A DNA stretch of 61,307 nt from Bacteroidota bacterium (GTDB taxonomy: Bacteria > Bacteroidota > Ignavibacteria > SZUA-365), in contig JACZJN010000036.1 in the NCBI GenBank assembly GCA_014860565.1, positions 1-61,307 on the forward strand, in the 5' to 3' direction. Shown here piece after piece: positions 7,946 to 16,851 of this stretch; the first letter of the stretch is position 1; each line of letters opens with the position of its first letter. The notes under the pieces are model-generated. The model was not told the DNA's origin. It searched no databases and saw only the letters and a list, made by a program, of their open reading frames with translations. The translations under genes were made by a program, and so were the position numbers.

Positions 7946-8401
7946 ATGCTGCAGGACGAACCTCCATACAAAATGCTGGACGTGGACACGATTACACAGT
8001 TGTGGTCGAAGACCTATAATACGGCGGGCAAACCGGACTGGTCGCATATCCTCCCGTACTACGACGAGAATATCATTTTCCGGGACTCGGTCCAGGAAAT
8101 CCGGGGCATCGTCGATTTCAAGACGATGACCGAACGTCTGACCGCGCGTTCACAGGATCTGACCATGAAGGTGGTCAGAGGTGTGATGCAGGGTAACGTC
8201 ATCTTCATCGAATGGGAGATGACCATCAGCTATAAAAAGTACCCCAGCTCGGTGCTCTATGGCAGCAGCCGGCTGACGCTCAATGAGCGTGGGAAAATCG
8301 CGGAGCAGCGGGATTATTACGATCTCTGGGGCGATATCTTCGATAACATTCCACGCTTTGGCAGGGCGTACAGGAAGTTCATGCATAAAAAATTTGGTTG
8401 A
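7946..8401 (+). CDS. NTF2/SnoaL-like protein
   Basis: A 151-residue protein with the NTF2-like pattern: an N-terminal helix (LWSKTYN), then Y-x-x-x-x-IFRDSV-x-EIRG, a central sheet (NVIFIEWEMTI) and a C-terminal strand with G-K-I-x-E-Q-RDYYDLW. The closing amphipathic segment (FGRAYRKFMHKKFG) is typical of the NTF2-like proteins encoded beside an SDR and an FAD oxidoreductase in many bacteria. ATG 7946 has only a weak ribosome site; ATG 7973 is possible. It is first of three genes spaced 9 bp and overlapping 4 bp, so surely an operon. Role inferred as a binding or isomerase partner in oxidation of a hydrophobic substrate, probably a lipid. Confidence 0.75.
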   Translation: MLQDEPPYKMLDVDTITQLWSKTYNTAGKPDWSHILPYYDENIIFRDSVQEIRGIVDFKTMTERLTARSQDLTMKVVRGVMQGNVIFIEWEMTISYKKYPSSVLYGSSRLTLNERGKIAEQRDYYDLWGDIFDNIPRFGRAYRKFMHKKFG

Positions 8402-8410
8402 TGCGGACCG

Positions 8411-9412
8411 ATGAGTACCAGGAAAGTCTTCCAATACTACCGTGCGTATCAGTGGACCGATATTTTCGCCATGATACGCAACAGCCGACAGGCGCCGAAG
8501 GTGTGTACCGACCGTTTCGACGGAAAGCTTGTGGTGATAACCGGGGCGACCTCGGGCATCGGGTACAGCACCGCACGGAAGTACGCTGCCCAGGGAGCGA
8601 ACCTGCTGTGCGTGAACCGGAACAGTGAGAAATCCGAAGCACTGCGCAGAGAAGTGGAAGATGAGTTCTCGGTGCGCTGCGACTGCCTTCTCGCCGATCT
8701 GAGTTCGCTGGAAGACATTCATCGTGTCGCGCATGAACTGGCTTCGCTGCATGCTCCCATCGACGTGCTGATTCACAATGCCGGTGTGTACCTGACGGAG
8801 CAGGAACGCACTCCCGACGGACTCGACAAGGTTCTCGTCGTCCACCACCTCTCCTCCTTCATCATCAACTACGTGCTGATGGAGAAGCTGAAGGCACAGG
8901 ACAGCGCACGGATTCTCCTGGTGAGTTCGGAGGGGCATCGTTTCGCCGCATGGGGACTGAACCTGGACGATGTGAACTGGGAGAAGCGCCGGTATACGGG
9001 ACTGAGAAGCTACGGCGCCGCCAAGACGTCGCAGCTGCTGTCGATGCTCGTATTCGCCGATCGCTTCCGCGATTCGGGCGTCACCATCAACGCGGTCCAT
9101 CCCGGTGCCGTGAAAACCGAAACCGGACAGGAAAACGGTCCGCTCTACCGCTGGTGGAAGAAAACGTTTTACGATCCGATCCTGAAAACCCCGGCGATAT
9201 CGGCGGAAGCGCTGTACTACTGCGGCGCATCCACGGAATTGGAGCACGTCAGCGGCAGGTTTTTCAATCTCACCATCGAAGAGAAACCCGCACCGCCTGC
9301 GCGCGACCATGACCTCGCGCTCGCACTGTGGAATACAAGCCTCGAACTGGCCGGGCTGGCCGATGCCGCCGCCGAACATCCTCTTTCCAACAGCATTCTG
9401 AAGGCATCATGA
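8411..9412 (+). CDS. Short-chain dehydrogenase/reductase (SDR)
   Basis: A 333-residue NAD(P)-dependent oxidoreductase. The cofactor loop TGATSGIG is at residues 44-51, the structural NAG motif at 123-125, the catalytic serine region LVSSEGH near 172, and the active-site Y201-x-x-x-K205 (SYGAAK). An R at 70 after the second strand (VNRN) suggests NADP preference. The ~35-residue N-terminal extension resembles retinol-dehydrogenase-like members. It begins 9 bp after the NTF2-like gene and overlaps the FAD oxidoreductase gene by 4 bp (ATGA). Substrate unknown; a fatty acid, sterol-like or carotenoid-like compound would fit the neighbours. Confidence 0.88.
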   Translation: MSTRKVFQYYRAYQWTDIFAMIRNSRQAPKVCTDRFDGKLVVITGATSGIGYSTARKYAAQGANLLCVNRNSEKSEALRREVEDEFSVRCDCLLADLSSLEDIHRVAHELASLHAPIDVLIHNAGVYLTEQERTPDGLDKVLVVHHLSSFIINYVLMEKLKAQDSARILLVSSEGHRFAAWGLNLDDVNWEKRRYTGLRSYGAAKTSQLLSMLVFADRFRDSGVTINAVHPGAVKTETGQENGPLYRWWKKTFYDPILKTPAISAEALYYCGASTELEHVSGRFFNLTIEEKPAPPARDHDLALALWNTSLELAGLADAAAEHPLSNSILKAS

Positions 9413-11022
9413 GCGCACCGTCCCCGGAAGCTGCTTCCTACGATACCATCGTCGTCGGTGGAGGGATCGCCGGACTGACGTCCGCGGCCTACCTTTCCCG
9501 GGCAGGACGGAAGGTGCTGCTCATCGAGAAGAACAAGGAGTGTGGCGGCCTGGTCAATACCTTCACACACAATGGCTTCCGCTTCGACGCCGGGGTTCGC
9601 GCTCTCGAAAATGCGGGCATCATTTTTCCGCTGCTGCAGGACCTGGGAATCACGATGGAGGTCGTGAAAAGTCCGGTATCCGTCGGCGTCGAGAAGGAAA
9701 TCCTGCATATCAGGAATCATGAAAGCCTGCGCGAATATCGCGACATGCTCGCGCGAATCTACCCGGAAAGCACGAATGAAATCGACGACGTCATCGCGCT
9801 CATACGCAAGATCATGAAGTACATGGATGTCCTCTACGGCGTCGAAAACCCCGTGTTCAAGGACATGAAGCGGGACCGCGAATTCCTCATGAAGCAGCTC
9901 CTGCCCTGGCTGCCGAAATTCCTGCTCACGGTGCGGAAGATCAACCGGCTCAGCACGCCCGTCGAAGACACGCTGGAACGCATCATCCGGAATCCCTCGC
10001 TTCGGGACATCATCGCGCAACATTTTTTCCTGGGGACGCCCACGTTTTTCGCCCTCAGCTATTTTTCGCTGTACCTGGATTATTTCTACCCGAAGGGCGG
10101 GGTGGGTGCGCTGGCAGAGGGACTCGCGAACAAAATCCGCGCGGAAGGCGGAGAGATCATGACCGAAACGACGGTCACGGATGTCTTCGCGGAACAGCAT
10201 TCCCTCCGCGATGATACCGGAAGAACATACGCGTACGACACGTTGATATGGGCGGCGGATCTGAAAACGCTGTATCACCGAACACAGACCGACGGACTCC
10301 CGCAAAGGGAAAAGAAACAGATCACGGGCGTGAAAAACGCCATGCTCAAGGGAAGAGGAAGCGAATCCGTGTTCAGCCTCTTCCTCGAAGTGGATGTTCC
10401 GCTGGAAACCTTCCGCGAGATATCGCACGGACATTTTTTCTATACTCCTTCAAAAAGGGGACTGGGCGAAACGCATCACGCCCAGCTCCGGCAGCTGCTC
10501 GACAACTGGGAGACGACAGGCAGGGAGCAGGTTTTCTCCTGGCTCGACGCATTCACGGAATACAATACTTTCGAGATTTCCATTCCCGGACTGAAGTATG
10601 CGGACATGGCGCCGCCAGGGCAATCCGGGCTCGTGGTCAGTCTCCTCGCAGAGTACGACCTGTTCGTCAAGGTGCGGGATGCGGGCTGGCTCGAGGAATT
10701 CACTGCCGGGCTCGAGGCTCGGATTGTCCGCGTACTGTCGCATTCGATATTCCCGATGCTGAAGGACGCGATCATCGAACAGTTTTCATTTTCCCCGCTC
10801 AGTATTGAAAATCGCATCGGCAGTTCCGAGGGCGCCATCGTCGGATGGTCCTTTGCGGAGCCGCTGCCGGTGCTCAGCAAGATTCAGCAGGCCGGCCGCG
10901 CGGTCCTGACCCCGATTCCCGACGTGTACCAGGCAGGACAGTGGGCGTACAGTCCGGGCGGTGTGCCGATGTCCATTCTCACCGGCAAGCTCGCCGCGGA
11001 CCGGGTGCTGCGGAAGCGTTGA
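9409..11022 (+). CDS. NAD(P)/FAD-dependent oxidoreductase, phytoene-desaturase-like
   Basis: A 537-residue protein. Residues 12-42 form a Rossmann beta-alpha-beta with GGGIAG (17-22) and a closing acidic residue in LLIEKN. The segment GGLVNTFTHNGFRFDAG is the CrtI/amine-oxidase-type substrate-domain signature, and the C-terminal PGGVPMSILTGKLAAD box is the second FAD contact of that family. ATG 9409 overlaps the SDR stop, so translation is coupled; an earlier ATG in frame lies within the SDR gene. It may desaturate or isomerise a long hydrophobic chain. No other carotenoid gene is in the window, so the carotenoid role is not established. Confidence 0.85.
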   Translation: MSAPSPEAASYDTIVVGGGIAGLTSAAYLSRAGRKVLLIEKNKECGGLVNTFTHNGFRFDAGVRALENAGIIFPLLQDLGITMEVVKSPVSVGVEKEILHIRNHESLREYRDMLARIYPESTNEIDDVIALIRKIMKYMDVLYGVENPVFKDMKRDREFLMKQLLPWLPKFLLTVRKINRLSTPVEDTLERIIRNPSLRDIIAQHFFLGTPTFFALSYFSLYLDYFYPKGGVGALAEGLANKIRAEGGEIMTETTVTDVFAEQHSLRDDTGRTYAYDTLIWAADLKTLYHRTQTDGLPQREKKQITGVKNAMLKGRGSESVFSLFLEVDVPLETFREISHGHFFYTPSKRGLGETHHAQLRQLLDNWETTGREQVFSWLDAFTEYNTFEISIPGLKYADMAPPGQSGLVVSLLAEYDLFVKVRDAGWLEEFTAGLEARIVRVLSHSIFPMLKDAIIEQFSFSPLSIENRIGSSEGAIVGWSFAEPLPVLSKIQQAGRAVLTPIPDVYQAGQWAYSPGGVPMSILTGKLAADRVLRKR

Positions 11023-11141
11023 CAGCGCGGTCGCTTTCCAAGCCCGTGTGCTAACGCGGACACGCCATACGGAACAGGCGAACATAGTATATTAATACAG
11101 CCTTGAATACAGGGCGTCATAATCGAAAACTCGGAGGAATC

Positions 11142-11627
11142 GTGAAGAATATTCTGAAACCTGTGCATGTCTTATCCGCGACCATCATCGCAATAATTTT
11201 CATTTCCGTCACCGGTTGCGACAACAGCACGGATCCCGCACCTGCGTCTCCTGACACGTTCGTCGGTGCATGGGAGATGACGACCATCATCATGCATGAC
11301 ACACCCATCGGTGAGATGACCATACCGGCGGCGCAATTCCTGGGAATGTCAGGAACCGGGGCCGCGAAGTCCGTTCTGCGATTCAAGGACGATGGCTCCG
11401 CCTCCGTCATAACGACGTATACCGACAGCAGTCAGGATACGATTTCAGGAACATGGAGCGAGGACGGAAATAATCTGACCGTTACTGGAGCAGGAATCGA
11501 CGATACGGTACAGTTCAAGGTAGAAGGAAACTCGCTGACCCTTACGAGGGTCATGGCCATCAATTTCGTTCCGGACGGCCCGAAACAAGACATCGTGGTT
11601 GATATGAAATACACCAGGATCGAATAA
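11142..11627 (+). CDS. Lipocalin-like lipoprotein
   Basis: A 161-residue protein starting at GTG 11142, with GGAGGA six bases upstream. A hydrophobic signal ends in the lipobox SVTGC near residue 25, so the mature protein is probably lipidated. The rest reads as an antiparallel barrel: FVGAWEMTTI, SVLRFKDDGS, ISGTWSEDGNNLTV, then NSLTLTRV. This is typical of the short lipocalin-like lipoproteins of Bacteroidota. Its stop is directly followed by the ATG of the barrel gene at 11628. Confidence 0.75.
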   Translation: MKNILKPVHVLSATIIAIIFISVTGCDNSTDPAPASPDTFVGAWEMTTIIMHDTPIGEMTIPAAQFLGMSGTGAAKSVLRFKDDGSASVITTYTDSSQDTISGTWSEDGNNLTVTGAGIDDTVQFKVEGNSLTLTRVMAINFVPDGPKQDIVVDMKYTRIE

Positions 11628-12308
11628 ATGATGGTCTGTGTCACTGCCGTCAGCATGGTGTTTCTGTTTCTCGCCATGCCTCTCTCGGCGCAGACCGGTG
11701 TCCGTTTCGGCTTCAAAGGCGGGTACAGCATGTCTCTCCAGTACGGGATTACGCCCGTCGACAACAAGTATACCGTGAGCACGCATTCACGGCACGCCGC
11801 CGCCGGGGGATTCATGATGCAGTACCCGATCACGGAGTCTTTCGCGGTGCAGCAGGAGTTCCTGTATGTCATGAAAGGATCGCGCCACGATATCGGTATA
11901 CCCGCGCAATCGGTGAAAACCCTCACTATCTATGATATCAACTACTTCGAAATTCCCCTGGTCTTCCGTTACACCTTTCTCCATCCCGGTGATTTCAAGG
12001 TCTATGGGACCTGCGGCTGGGCTCTGTCGATACTGCTCAACGGCAGGGTGGAACTCGATGGCACGGTGGAGGATGACGGCGCCCTGATATCGTTCAAGTA
12101 TGCCGACAAGATACGCGGCCTCGACCTTTTCGATTACGGTTTCGTCTACGGCCTCGGGGTGGAAGCCCCCTTCGTCGGGAAAGACTGGTTCTTCGAATAC
12201 CGGTTCACCATTGGCTGGAACACCCTGCAGATGCCGACGTTTCCCGACGAACCCACCGCGCCGTTGCGCAACCAGAACTACGTTTTCGCGCTGGGTATGT
12301 ACCTGTAA
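11628..12308 (+). CDS. Outer-membrane beta-barrel protein, PorT-like
   Basis: A 226-residue protein with a signal peptide (MMVCVTAVSMVFLFLAMPLSAQ). The mature part begins with the GFKGGYS pattern of the PorT/outer-membrane beta-barrel 2 family and continues in about eight alternating strands (for example SFAVQQEFLYV, YFEIPLVFRYTF, WFFEYRFTIGW), ending with an outer-membrane-type last strand YVFALGMYL. ATG follows the TAA of the upstream lipoprotein gene with no gap. The pair is probably one envelope unit; ligand unknown. Confidence 0.8.
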   Translation: MMVCVTAVSMVFLFLAMPLSAQTGVRFGFKGGYSMSLQYGITPVDNKYTVSTHSRHAAAGGFMMQYPITESFAVQQEFLYVMKGSRHDIGIPAQSVKTLTIYDINYFEIPLVFRYTFLHPGDFKVYGTCGWALSILLNGRVELDGTVEDDGALISFKYADKIRGLDLFDYGFVYGLGVEAPFVGKDWFFEYRFTIGWNTLQMPTFPDEPTAPLRNQNYVFALGMYL

Positions 12309-12329
12309 CAGCATCATAACAGGGGGACC

Positions 12330-12387
12330 GAAAGCCAGCAGCGGGCGGGGCCTTCTTCGGGGAGGAGAAGCCCCGCGGCTTGCTTTC
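12330..12387 (+). terminator. Long imperfect hairpin after the barrel gene
   Basis: GAAAGC (12330-12335) and GCTTTC (12382-12387) close a G/C-rich imperfect hairpin whose inner part pairs CGGGGCC-TTCTTC with GAAG-CCCCG. A modest T-rich stretch follows at about 12398-12409. Likely the transcription end of the 11142-12308 unit. Confidence 0.4.
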
Positions 12388-12466
12388 CAGGGAGATGTTT
12401 CTATCTTTTGACGATACCCCGACCCTCATCGTCTGATCACCAGCGCATACCTATCCGGAGGATACA

Positions 12467-15400
12467 ATGAAAAAATCGCTGCCCATTATCCTGGCTGCTG
12501 TTCTCGCATTTCCCCTACTGCTGCAGGGGCAATGGCAGTCGGCACAAGGCCCCGAAGGAGGGACGATCAATACACTGTACCGGTTCAATAATTTCGTATT
12601 CGCCGGAACGACGGGCGGGATATTCCGTTCGTCAGACGGGGGACAGTCATGGACTTCCTGCTACGGTGGCGTCGATCCGAGCGGTGTGTACTGTTTCGTC
12701 GACCATGGCGGTGAACTCTATGCCGGAACCGCGGAACAATATGTGCGTTTGAGCACGGATGGCGGCGTCACCTGGTCCCGCGTCGCTTCCGAGAACGGCA
12801 CGCAGATCAACGACCTCGTAAGCGCGGGCGGTGCGCTGTATTCCGGTAGTCTTTGGAGCGGTGTGTATCGCACCACGAATCGCGGTGCCAGCTGGGAAGA
12901 GCGGAATAACGGACTGCCACAGACGCGCTGCAGAAAGCTGTTCGGTATTGGCAATACCCTTCTGGTCGGTCTCCCAGGCGGAGGCCTCTACCGCAGTACC
13001 GACGGGGCAGCGAACTGGACGGATGTCTCGTCGTCGGCCCCTCCCGGGGAAGTCCGCGCCGCATGCGTGCACCTCGGAAAAGTGTACGCCTATTTCGCCG
13101 GCAAGGGCATCCATGTCTCGACGGACGAAGGGGAGACCTGGAATCTGGTCAATAACGCGCAGATCGTGAGTATGCTGTATTCGGACGCTGCAAGAATCTA
13201 TGCCGTGGGCGCAAACAAACTCTCATACAGTGACGATGGCGGAACGTCGTGGACGCAGCGGAATCTGATCGCCGGAACGACGCTGGGCAGAGCGGTCCTC
13301 TTTATGAACGGCCGTCTGCTCGTCGGCGATAATGCACGGGGTGTTTCCGTCAGTACCGATGACGGCGTGAACTGGAGCCCAAGCTCCACGGGACTTTCCG
13401 CCACCATGGTCAACACCGTGCTTCGTAGCGGTTCCTATTTCTTCGCCGGCGTGAGCAGCGCGGGTCTCTTTCGAAGCAGTGATGGCGGCGCAACATGGAC
13501 ATCGCCCCAGGGCCTCTCATCGATCAACAGCGTCCGCGCCATGGTCGATCGCGCGGGCACCGTATTCTGCGGTACGAACATCGGGATATTCTCCACCACG
13601 GACGCCGGGGATACATGGCAGAACGCTCCCGGGGGCGCGTACCCGATTACATGTCTCTTCAGCGGTCCGGCCGCGATGTACGCGGGGACTTCCGACGGAC
13701 GGGTTCTTGTCTCGACCAATAACGGGGCGAACTGGTCACTGCTGGCTGATCTCGGCACCCATGAGAATATCAATGCCATTATCGATAACGGAACGGTCAT
13801 CATGGCGTCCACAACCAGCGACGGCCTCATCGTCTCCACCGATGGCGGTGCGCAGTGGGCCAAAAGGAATAACGGTATTTCCGGGTCCCCCTCGAGCCAA
13901 TGCCTTGCGTATCAGAACGGTGTATGGTACACCGGCAGGGCGCCGGGATTCTTTACCTCCACCGACAACGGGCTGAACTGGACCGAGACCATGAATCCGA
14001 TCCGGACGGGAGATGCATATCGAATGATCGGAGTGAACGGCGGATTGATCATCGGGACCTACAATCAAGGGATGTATTTCTATGATACCGTCGACTCGGT
14101 ATGGTCGGAGATCTCCGACGGCTACGGCGGCTCAGGTGTCGAGGCGATTTCGGAAGCGCAGGGGACGGTGCTGCTGGGCACCTACGCGAACGGTGTGTGG
14201 AAAAGACAGCTGGATGAACTCCGACCGGAACCGAAGGTGACGCCCGGCGCCATCTCCGTGGATTTCGGGACGATCGGCACGGGAAGCGTCGGACTGGATA
14301 CCGTGACCGTGCAGAGCACGGGCGACGGTACCGTGCGCCTCCGCTCATGGATGGTGACAGGGCCTGACGCACCCGCGTTCTCCGTGTCCCTCACGGGCAA
14401 AGATATTCTTTACACAGGGGAATCCGCAGGCTTCGCCCTGCAATTCAAACCGACCGAGGCACGCAGCCATACCGCCGAACTGATCATTTCAGTAAACGAT
14501 CCGACAACGCCGGAGTACCGGATTTCGCTCAGCGGCATGGGTATAATCGCGCCCTCCATACGTGTCGTTCCGGTGGCAAACGATTTCGGGACCGTGGAAA
14601 CAGGCTCCATGAAGGAAAAGGTGTTTTCGGTATTCAATGACGGCACGGATACGCTGGACGTGCAGCTGCCAACGCTGACGGGGCGCGACGCTGCTTCGTT
14701 TTCGCTTGCGGGTACCGCGATGCAGATTCCACCGTCCGACCTCGGAAGTATTGCGGTGCAGTTCAAGCCAAGGTCCGTAGGTAGGAAGGAAGCCACGCTC
14801 GTACTCAACAGTAACGATCCGGGGCATGCGCGGGTTGAAATTCCCCTGACGGGAAATGCGATCATCCCGCAGGTCCCAGACATCGCCGTCGACCGGTCGG
14901 CCATCGCGTTCCCTACCACCACCGTCGGGGAACGGAGCAGCGAGCGTGTCAAGGTGAGCAACAAAGGGGGCGTGCCCCTCTCCATTCGCGGAACCATGCT
15001 GACCGGAAACGGCAGCGCGGCATATGTCGTTCGAGACGGCGACACCACGACGATTGCGCCGGGAGCATCGTGGGAGTTTACCGTGGAATTCACTCCACCG
15101 GATGCGATTCCATTCAGCGCGACGCTGACAATCTACAGCAACGATCCGGACAGTCCCGCGTATCCCGTGTTCCTCAATGGTACAGGAGTCGGGGCAATAG
15201 AACCGCAGATCGAACTCGAACGCAGCACCATCAATTTCGCGTCCATTCCGATTGGCGCATCGAGAGAAGAGTCGCTGAAGATCGAGAACGTGGGTCTGGC
15301 TTCTCTCACACTGATAAATTATGCGCTGCAGGGAGTGGATGCCGGTCAGTTCGCGCTGGTGACCGGCAATCCTGTCACACTCGATCCGGGGCAAGTCACG

Positions 15401-15814
15401 ACCATCACTCTCGCCTTTACACCCACCTCCGGCGGCATGCACTCCGCGGACCTGATCATCCATTCCAACGATCCCGTCACGCCGAACGCGCTGGTGACGC
15501 TGATCGGCCATGCCGCTGTCACAGGTGTGGAAGATGATGCGCATGCCCCCATGACCGTGCTCCTCGGCAATCATCCGAATCCCGCGGTAGTGGAGACGAC
15601 GATTCCCTTCGTCCTCCGTCGTGCCGGACATGTGCGCGTGGAACTCTTCGACCTGCTCGGCCGATCAGCGCTGCTCGCTGCCGATGCGGAAATGGCCTCC
15701 GGCAAGCATGCGTTGCGGATCGACGTCTCGACGCTTCCTGACGGCGTGTACCTGTGCCGGCTGAGTTCCGCCGGTGAGGTACGGACGCGGAGGTTGGTAG
15801 TGCGGGGGAGGTAG
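12467..15814 (+). CDS. Surface protein: BNR repeats, four choice-of-anchor-D domains, T9SS sorting domain
   Basis: A 1115-residue protein with a signal peptide (MKKSLPIILAAVLAFPLLLQ). Residues ~25-585 form many beta-propeller repeats with the sialidase/sortilin-type Asp box S-x-D-x-G-x-x-W (SSDGGQSW, STDGGVTW, STDDGVNW and more). Residues ~595-1010 hold four Ig-like choice-of-anchor-D/ASH domains, each opening with a V-D-F-G-T-I-x-x-G pattern (variants ISVDFGTIGTGS, ANDFGTVETGS, IAFPTTTVGER, INFASIPIGAS). The last ~80 residues (PNPAVVETTIPF... GVYLCRLSSAG... RLVVRGR) are a T9SS type-A sorting domain. Expected to be surface-anchored. AGGAGGA-like leader CCGGAGGATACA precedes ATG 12467. Monocistronic as far as can be seen. 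Confidence 0.88.
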   Translation: MKKSLPIILAAVLAFPLLLQGQWQSAQGPEGGTINTLYRFNNFVFAGTTGGIFRSSDGGQSWTSCYGGVDPSGVYCFVDHGGELYAGTAEQYVRLSTDGGVTWSRVASENGTQINDLVSAGGALYSGSLWSGVYRTTNRGASWEERNNGLPQTRCRKLFGIGNTLLVGLPGGGLYRSTDGAANWTDVSSSAPPGEVRAACVHLGKVYAYFAGKGIHVSTDEGETWNLVNNAQIVSMLYSDAARIYAVGANKLSYSDDGGTSWTQRNLIAGTTLGRAVLFMNGRLLVGDNARGVSVSTDDGVNWSPSSTGLSATMVNTVLRSGSYFFAGVSSAGLFRSSDGGATWTSPQGLSSINSVRAMVDRAGTVFCGTNIGIFSTTDAGDTWQNAPGGAYPITCLFSGPAAMYAGTSDGRVLVSTNNGANWSLLADLGTHENINAIIDNGTVIMASTTSDGLIVSTDGGAQWAKRNNGISGSPSSQCLAYQNGVWYTGRAPGFFTSTDNGLNWTETMNPIRTGDAYRMIGVNGGLIIGTYNQGMYFYDTVDSVWSEISDGYGGSGVEAISEAQGTVLLGTYANGVWKRQLDELRPEPKVTPGAISVDFGTIGTGSVGLDTVTVQSTGDGTVRLRSWMVTGPDAPAFSVSLTGKDILYTGESAGFALQFKPTEARSHTAELIISVNDPTTPEYRISLSGMGIIAPSIRVVPVANDFGTVETGSMKEKVFSVFNDGTDTLDVQLPTLTGRDAASFSLAGTAMQIPPSDLGSIAVQFKPRSVGRKEATLVLNSNDPGHARVEIPLTGNAIIPQVPDIAVDRSAIAFPTTTVGERSSERVKVSNKGGVPLSIRGTMLTGNGSAAYVVRDGDTTTIAPGASWEFTVEFTPPDAIPFSATLTIYSNDPDSPAYPVFLNGTGVGAIEPQIELERSTINFASIPIGASREESLKIENVGLASLTLINYALQGVDAGQFALVTGNPVTLDPGQVTTITLAFTPTSGGMHSADLIIHSNDPVTPNALVTLIGHAAVTGVEDDAHAPMTVLLGNHPNPAVVETTIPFVLRRAGHVRVELFDLLGRSALLAADAEMASGKHALRIDVSTLPDGVYLCRLSSAGEVRTRRLVVRGR

Positions 15815-16013
15815 GCTGAAAAAATAGGCTCCAGTCCTCCTCCGAGGACGCGTTAAAAAGGAATGTCTTCACATATTGAACGCGCTGCGTGAAAAGAAAG
15901 CAGCGAATGACTAATTGGAAGACTCCGCTGGGGCAGACCGTGTAACTTCTGCGCCGGCTGTGCAGTCAGTCAATTCGTTTGCATTACCCACGATTAATTG
16001 AAGGATCACATAT

Positions 16014-16805
16014 ATGAAACAGCTGGCATTCATCGCAACGGTATTCATTGTTTCCGTCATTGCGCTGGGGTATGCCGCGGCACATTCGAATTACACCGGC
16101 CGCACGATGATGAGCGGTTCGCAGGGGTGCGGCGGCTGCCATGCGAGTCTGAACAGTTCGGTGACCGTTTCGATAAGCGGTCCTGACCAGCTCACCGCCG
16201 GTGAGAAAGGCACATTCCAGGTGACGATCAGCGGCGGCAGCGGAAGCTCGGTCTGCGTCGATATCGCCGCGTCCGCAGGAACGCTCGCTCCCGCGGACGC
16301 CAATACTAAAACCTCGAAGGGAGAACTGGTGACCAACGGTGTGAAACGGTATTCCGGAGGAAGCTACACGTATTCGTTTTTCTACACTGCGCCTGCGAGT
16401 CCGCAAAGCGTGACGCTTTACGCGACAGGCATGAGCACAATGCAGACCTTCAATTTTGCTCCGAACAAGACCGTGACCGTTACCTCGGTGTCCACCGGCT
16501 TGAATGACGTGCTCCCAGCAGCCCCTGTCACTATTCAGCTTGAGCAGAACTTCCCGAACCCCTTCAATCCCTCGACATCGGTTTCCTACGGCCTGTCCGC
16601 GCCGGCGGATGTGCGTCTCGTCGTATTCGATGCCGTCGGGAACGAAGCGGGCGTTCTTGACGAAGGACTGCGTGAATCAGGAACGCATCACGTCAGCTGG
16701 AACGCCGCTGGTTTATCGAGCGGCGTCTATTTCTGCCGCCTCACCGCTCGCACGGCGGATGGCCAGACAACCATCGCCATCCGAAAAATGTCGCTGCAGA
16801 AGTAG
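16014..16805 (+). CDS. Choice-of-anchor-V protein with CxxCH haem motif and T9SS sorting domain
   Basis: A 263-residue protein with a signal peptide (about residues 1-23). Just after it, C39-G-G-C42-H43 is a c-type haem attachment motif in the context TGRTMMSGSQGCGGCH. Residues ~50-165 match the choice-of-anchor-V pattern (GPDQLTAGEKGTF, then SGGSGSSVCVDIAAS, GELVTNG). The last ~85 residues (NFPNPFNPSTSVSY ... GVYFCRLTARTADG ... KMSLQK) are a typical T9SS type-A sorting domain. Known of the family: these proteins are common in Bacteroidota and carry one CxxCH; whether haem is really bound is usually untested. Inferred role: surface-displayed single-haem protein. Confidence 0.85.
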   Translation: MKQLAFIATVFIVSVIALGYAAAHSNYTGRTMMSGSQGCGGCHASLNSSVTVSISGPDQLTAGEKGTFQVTISGGSGSSVCVDIAASAGTLAPADANTKTSKGELVTNGVKRYSGGSYTYSFFYTAPASPQSVTLYATGMSTMQTFNFAPNKTVTVTSVSTGLNDVLPAAPVTIQLEQNFPNPFNPSTSVSYGLSAPADVRLVVFDAVGNEAGVLDEGLRESGTHHVSWNAAGLSSGVYFCRLTARTADGQTTIAIRKMSLQK

Positions 16806-16851
16806 CTCTATGCAACATGGATGAAAAACGGCGCGCGGTTGTCCATGTGCC

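Noticed and set aside
8150-10434. Long open frames of ~400 codons on the minus strand opposite the SDR and FAD genes
   Set aside because: They mirror strongly supported genes on the plus strand, lack family motifs and arise from the GC-rich third positions of those genes.
14489-15631. 380-codon minus-strand frame opposite the 1115-residue surface protein
   Set aside because: Composition is rich in R, H and C without domains; the plus-strand gene is certain.
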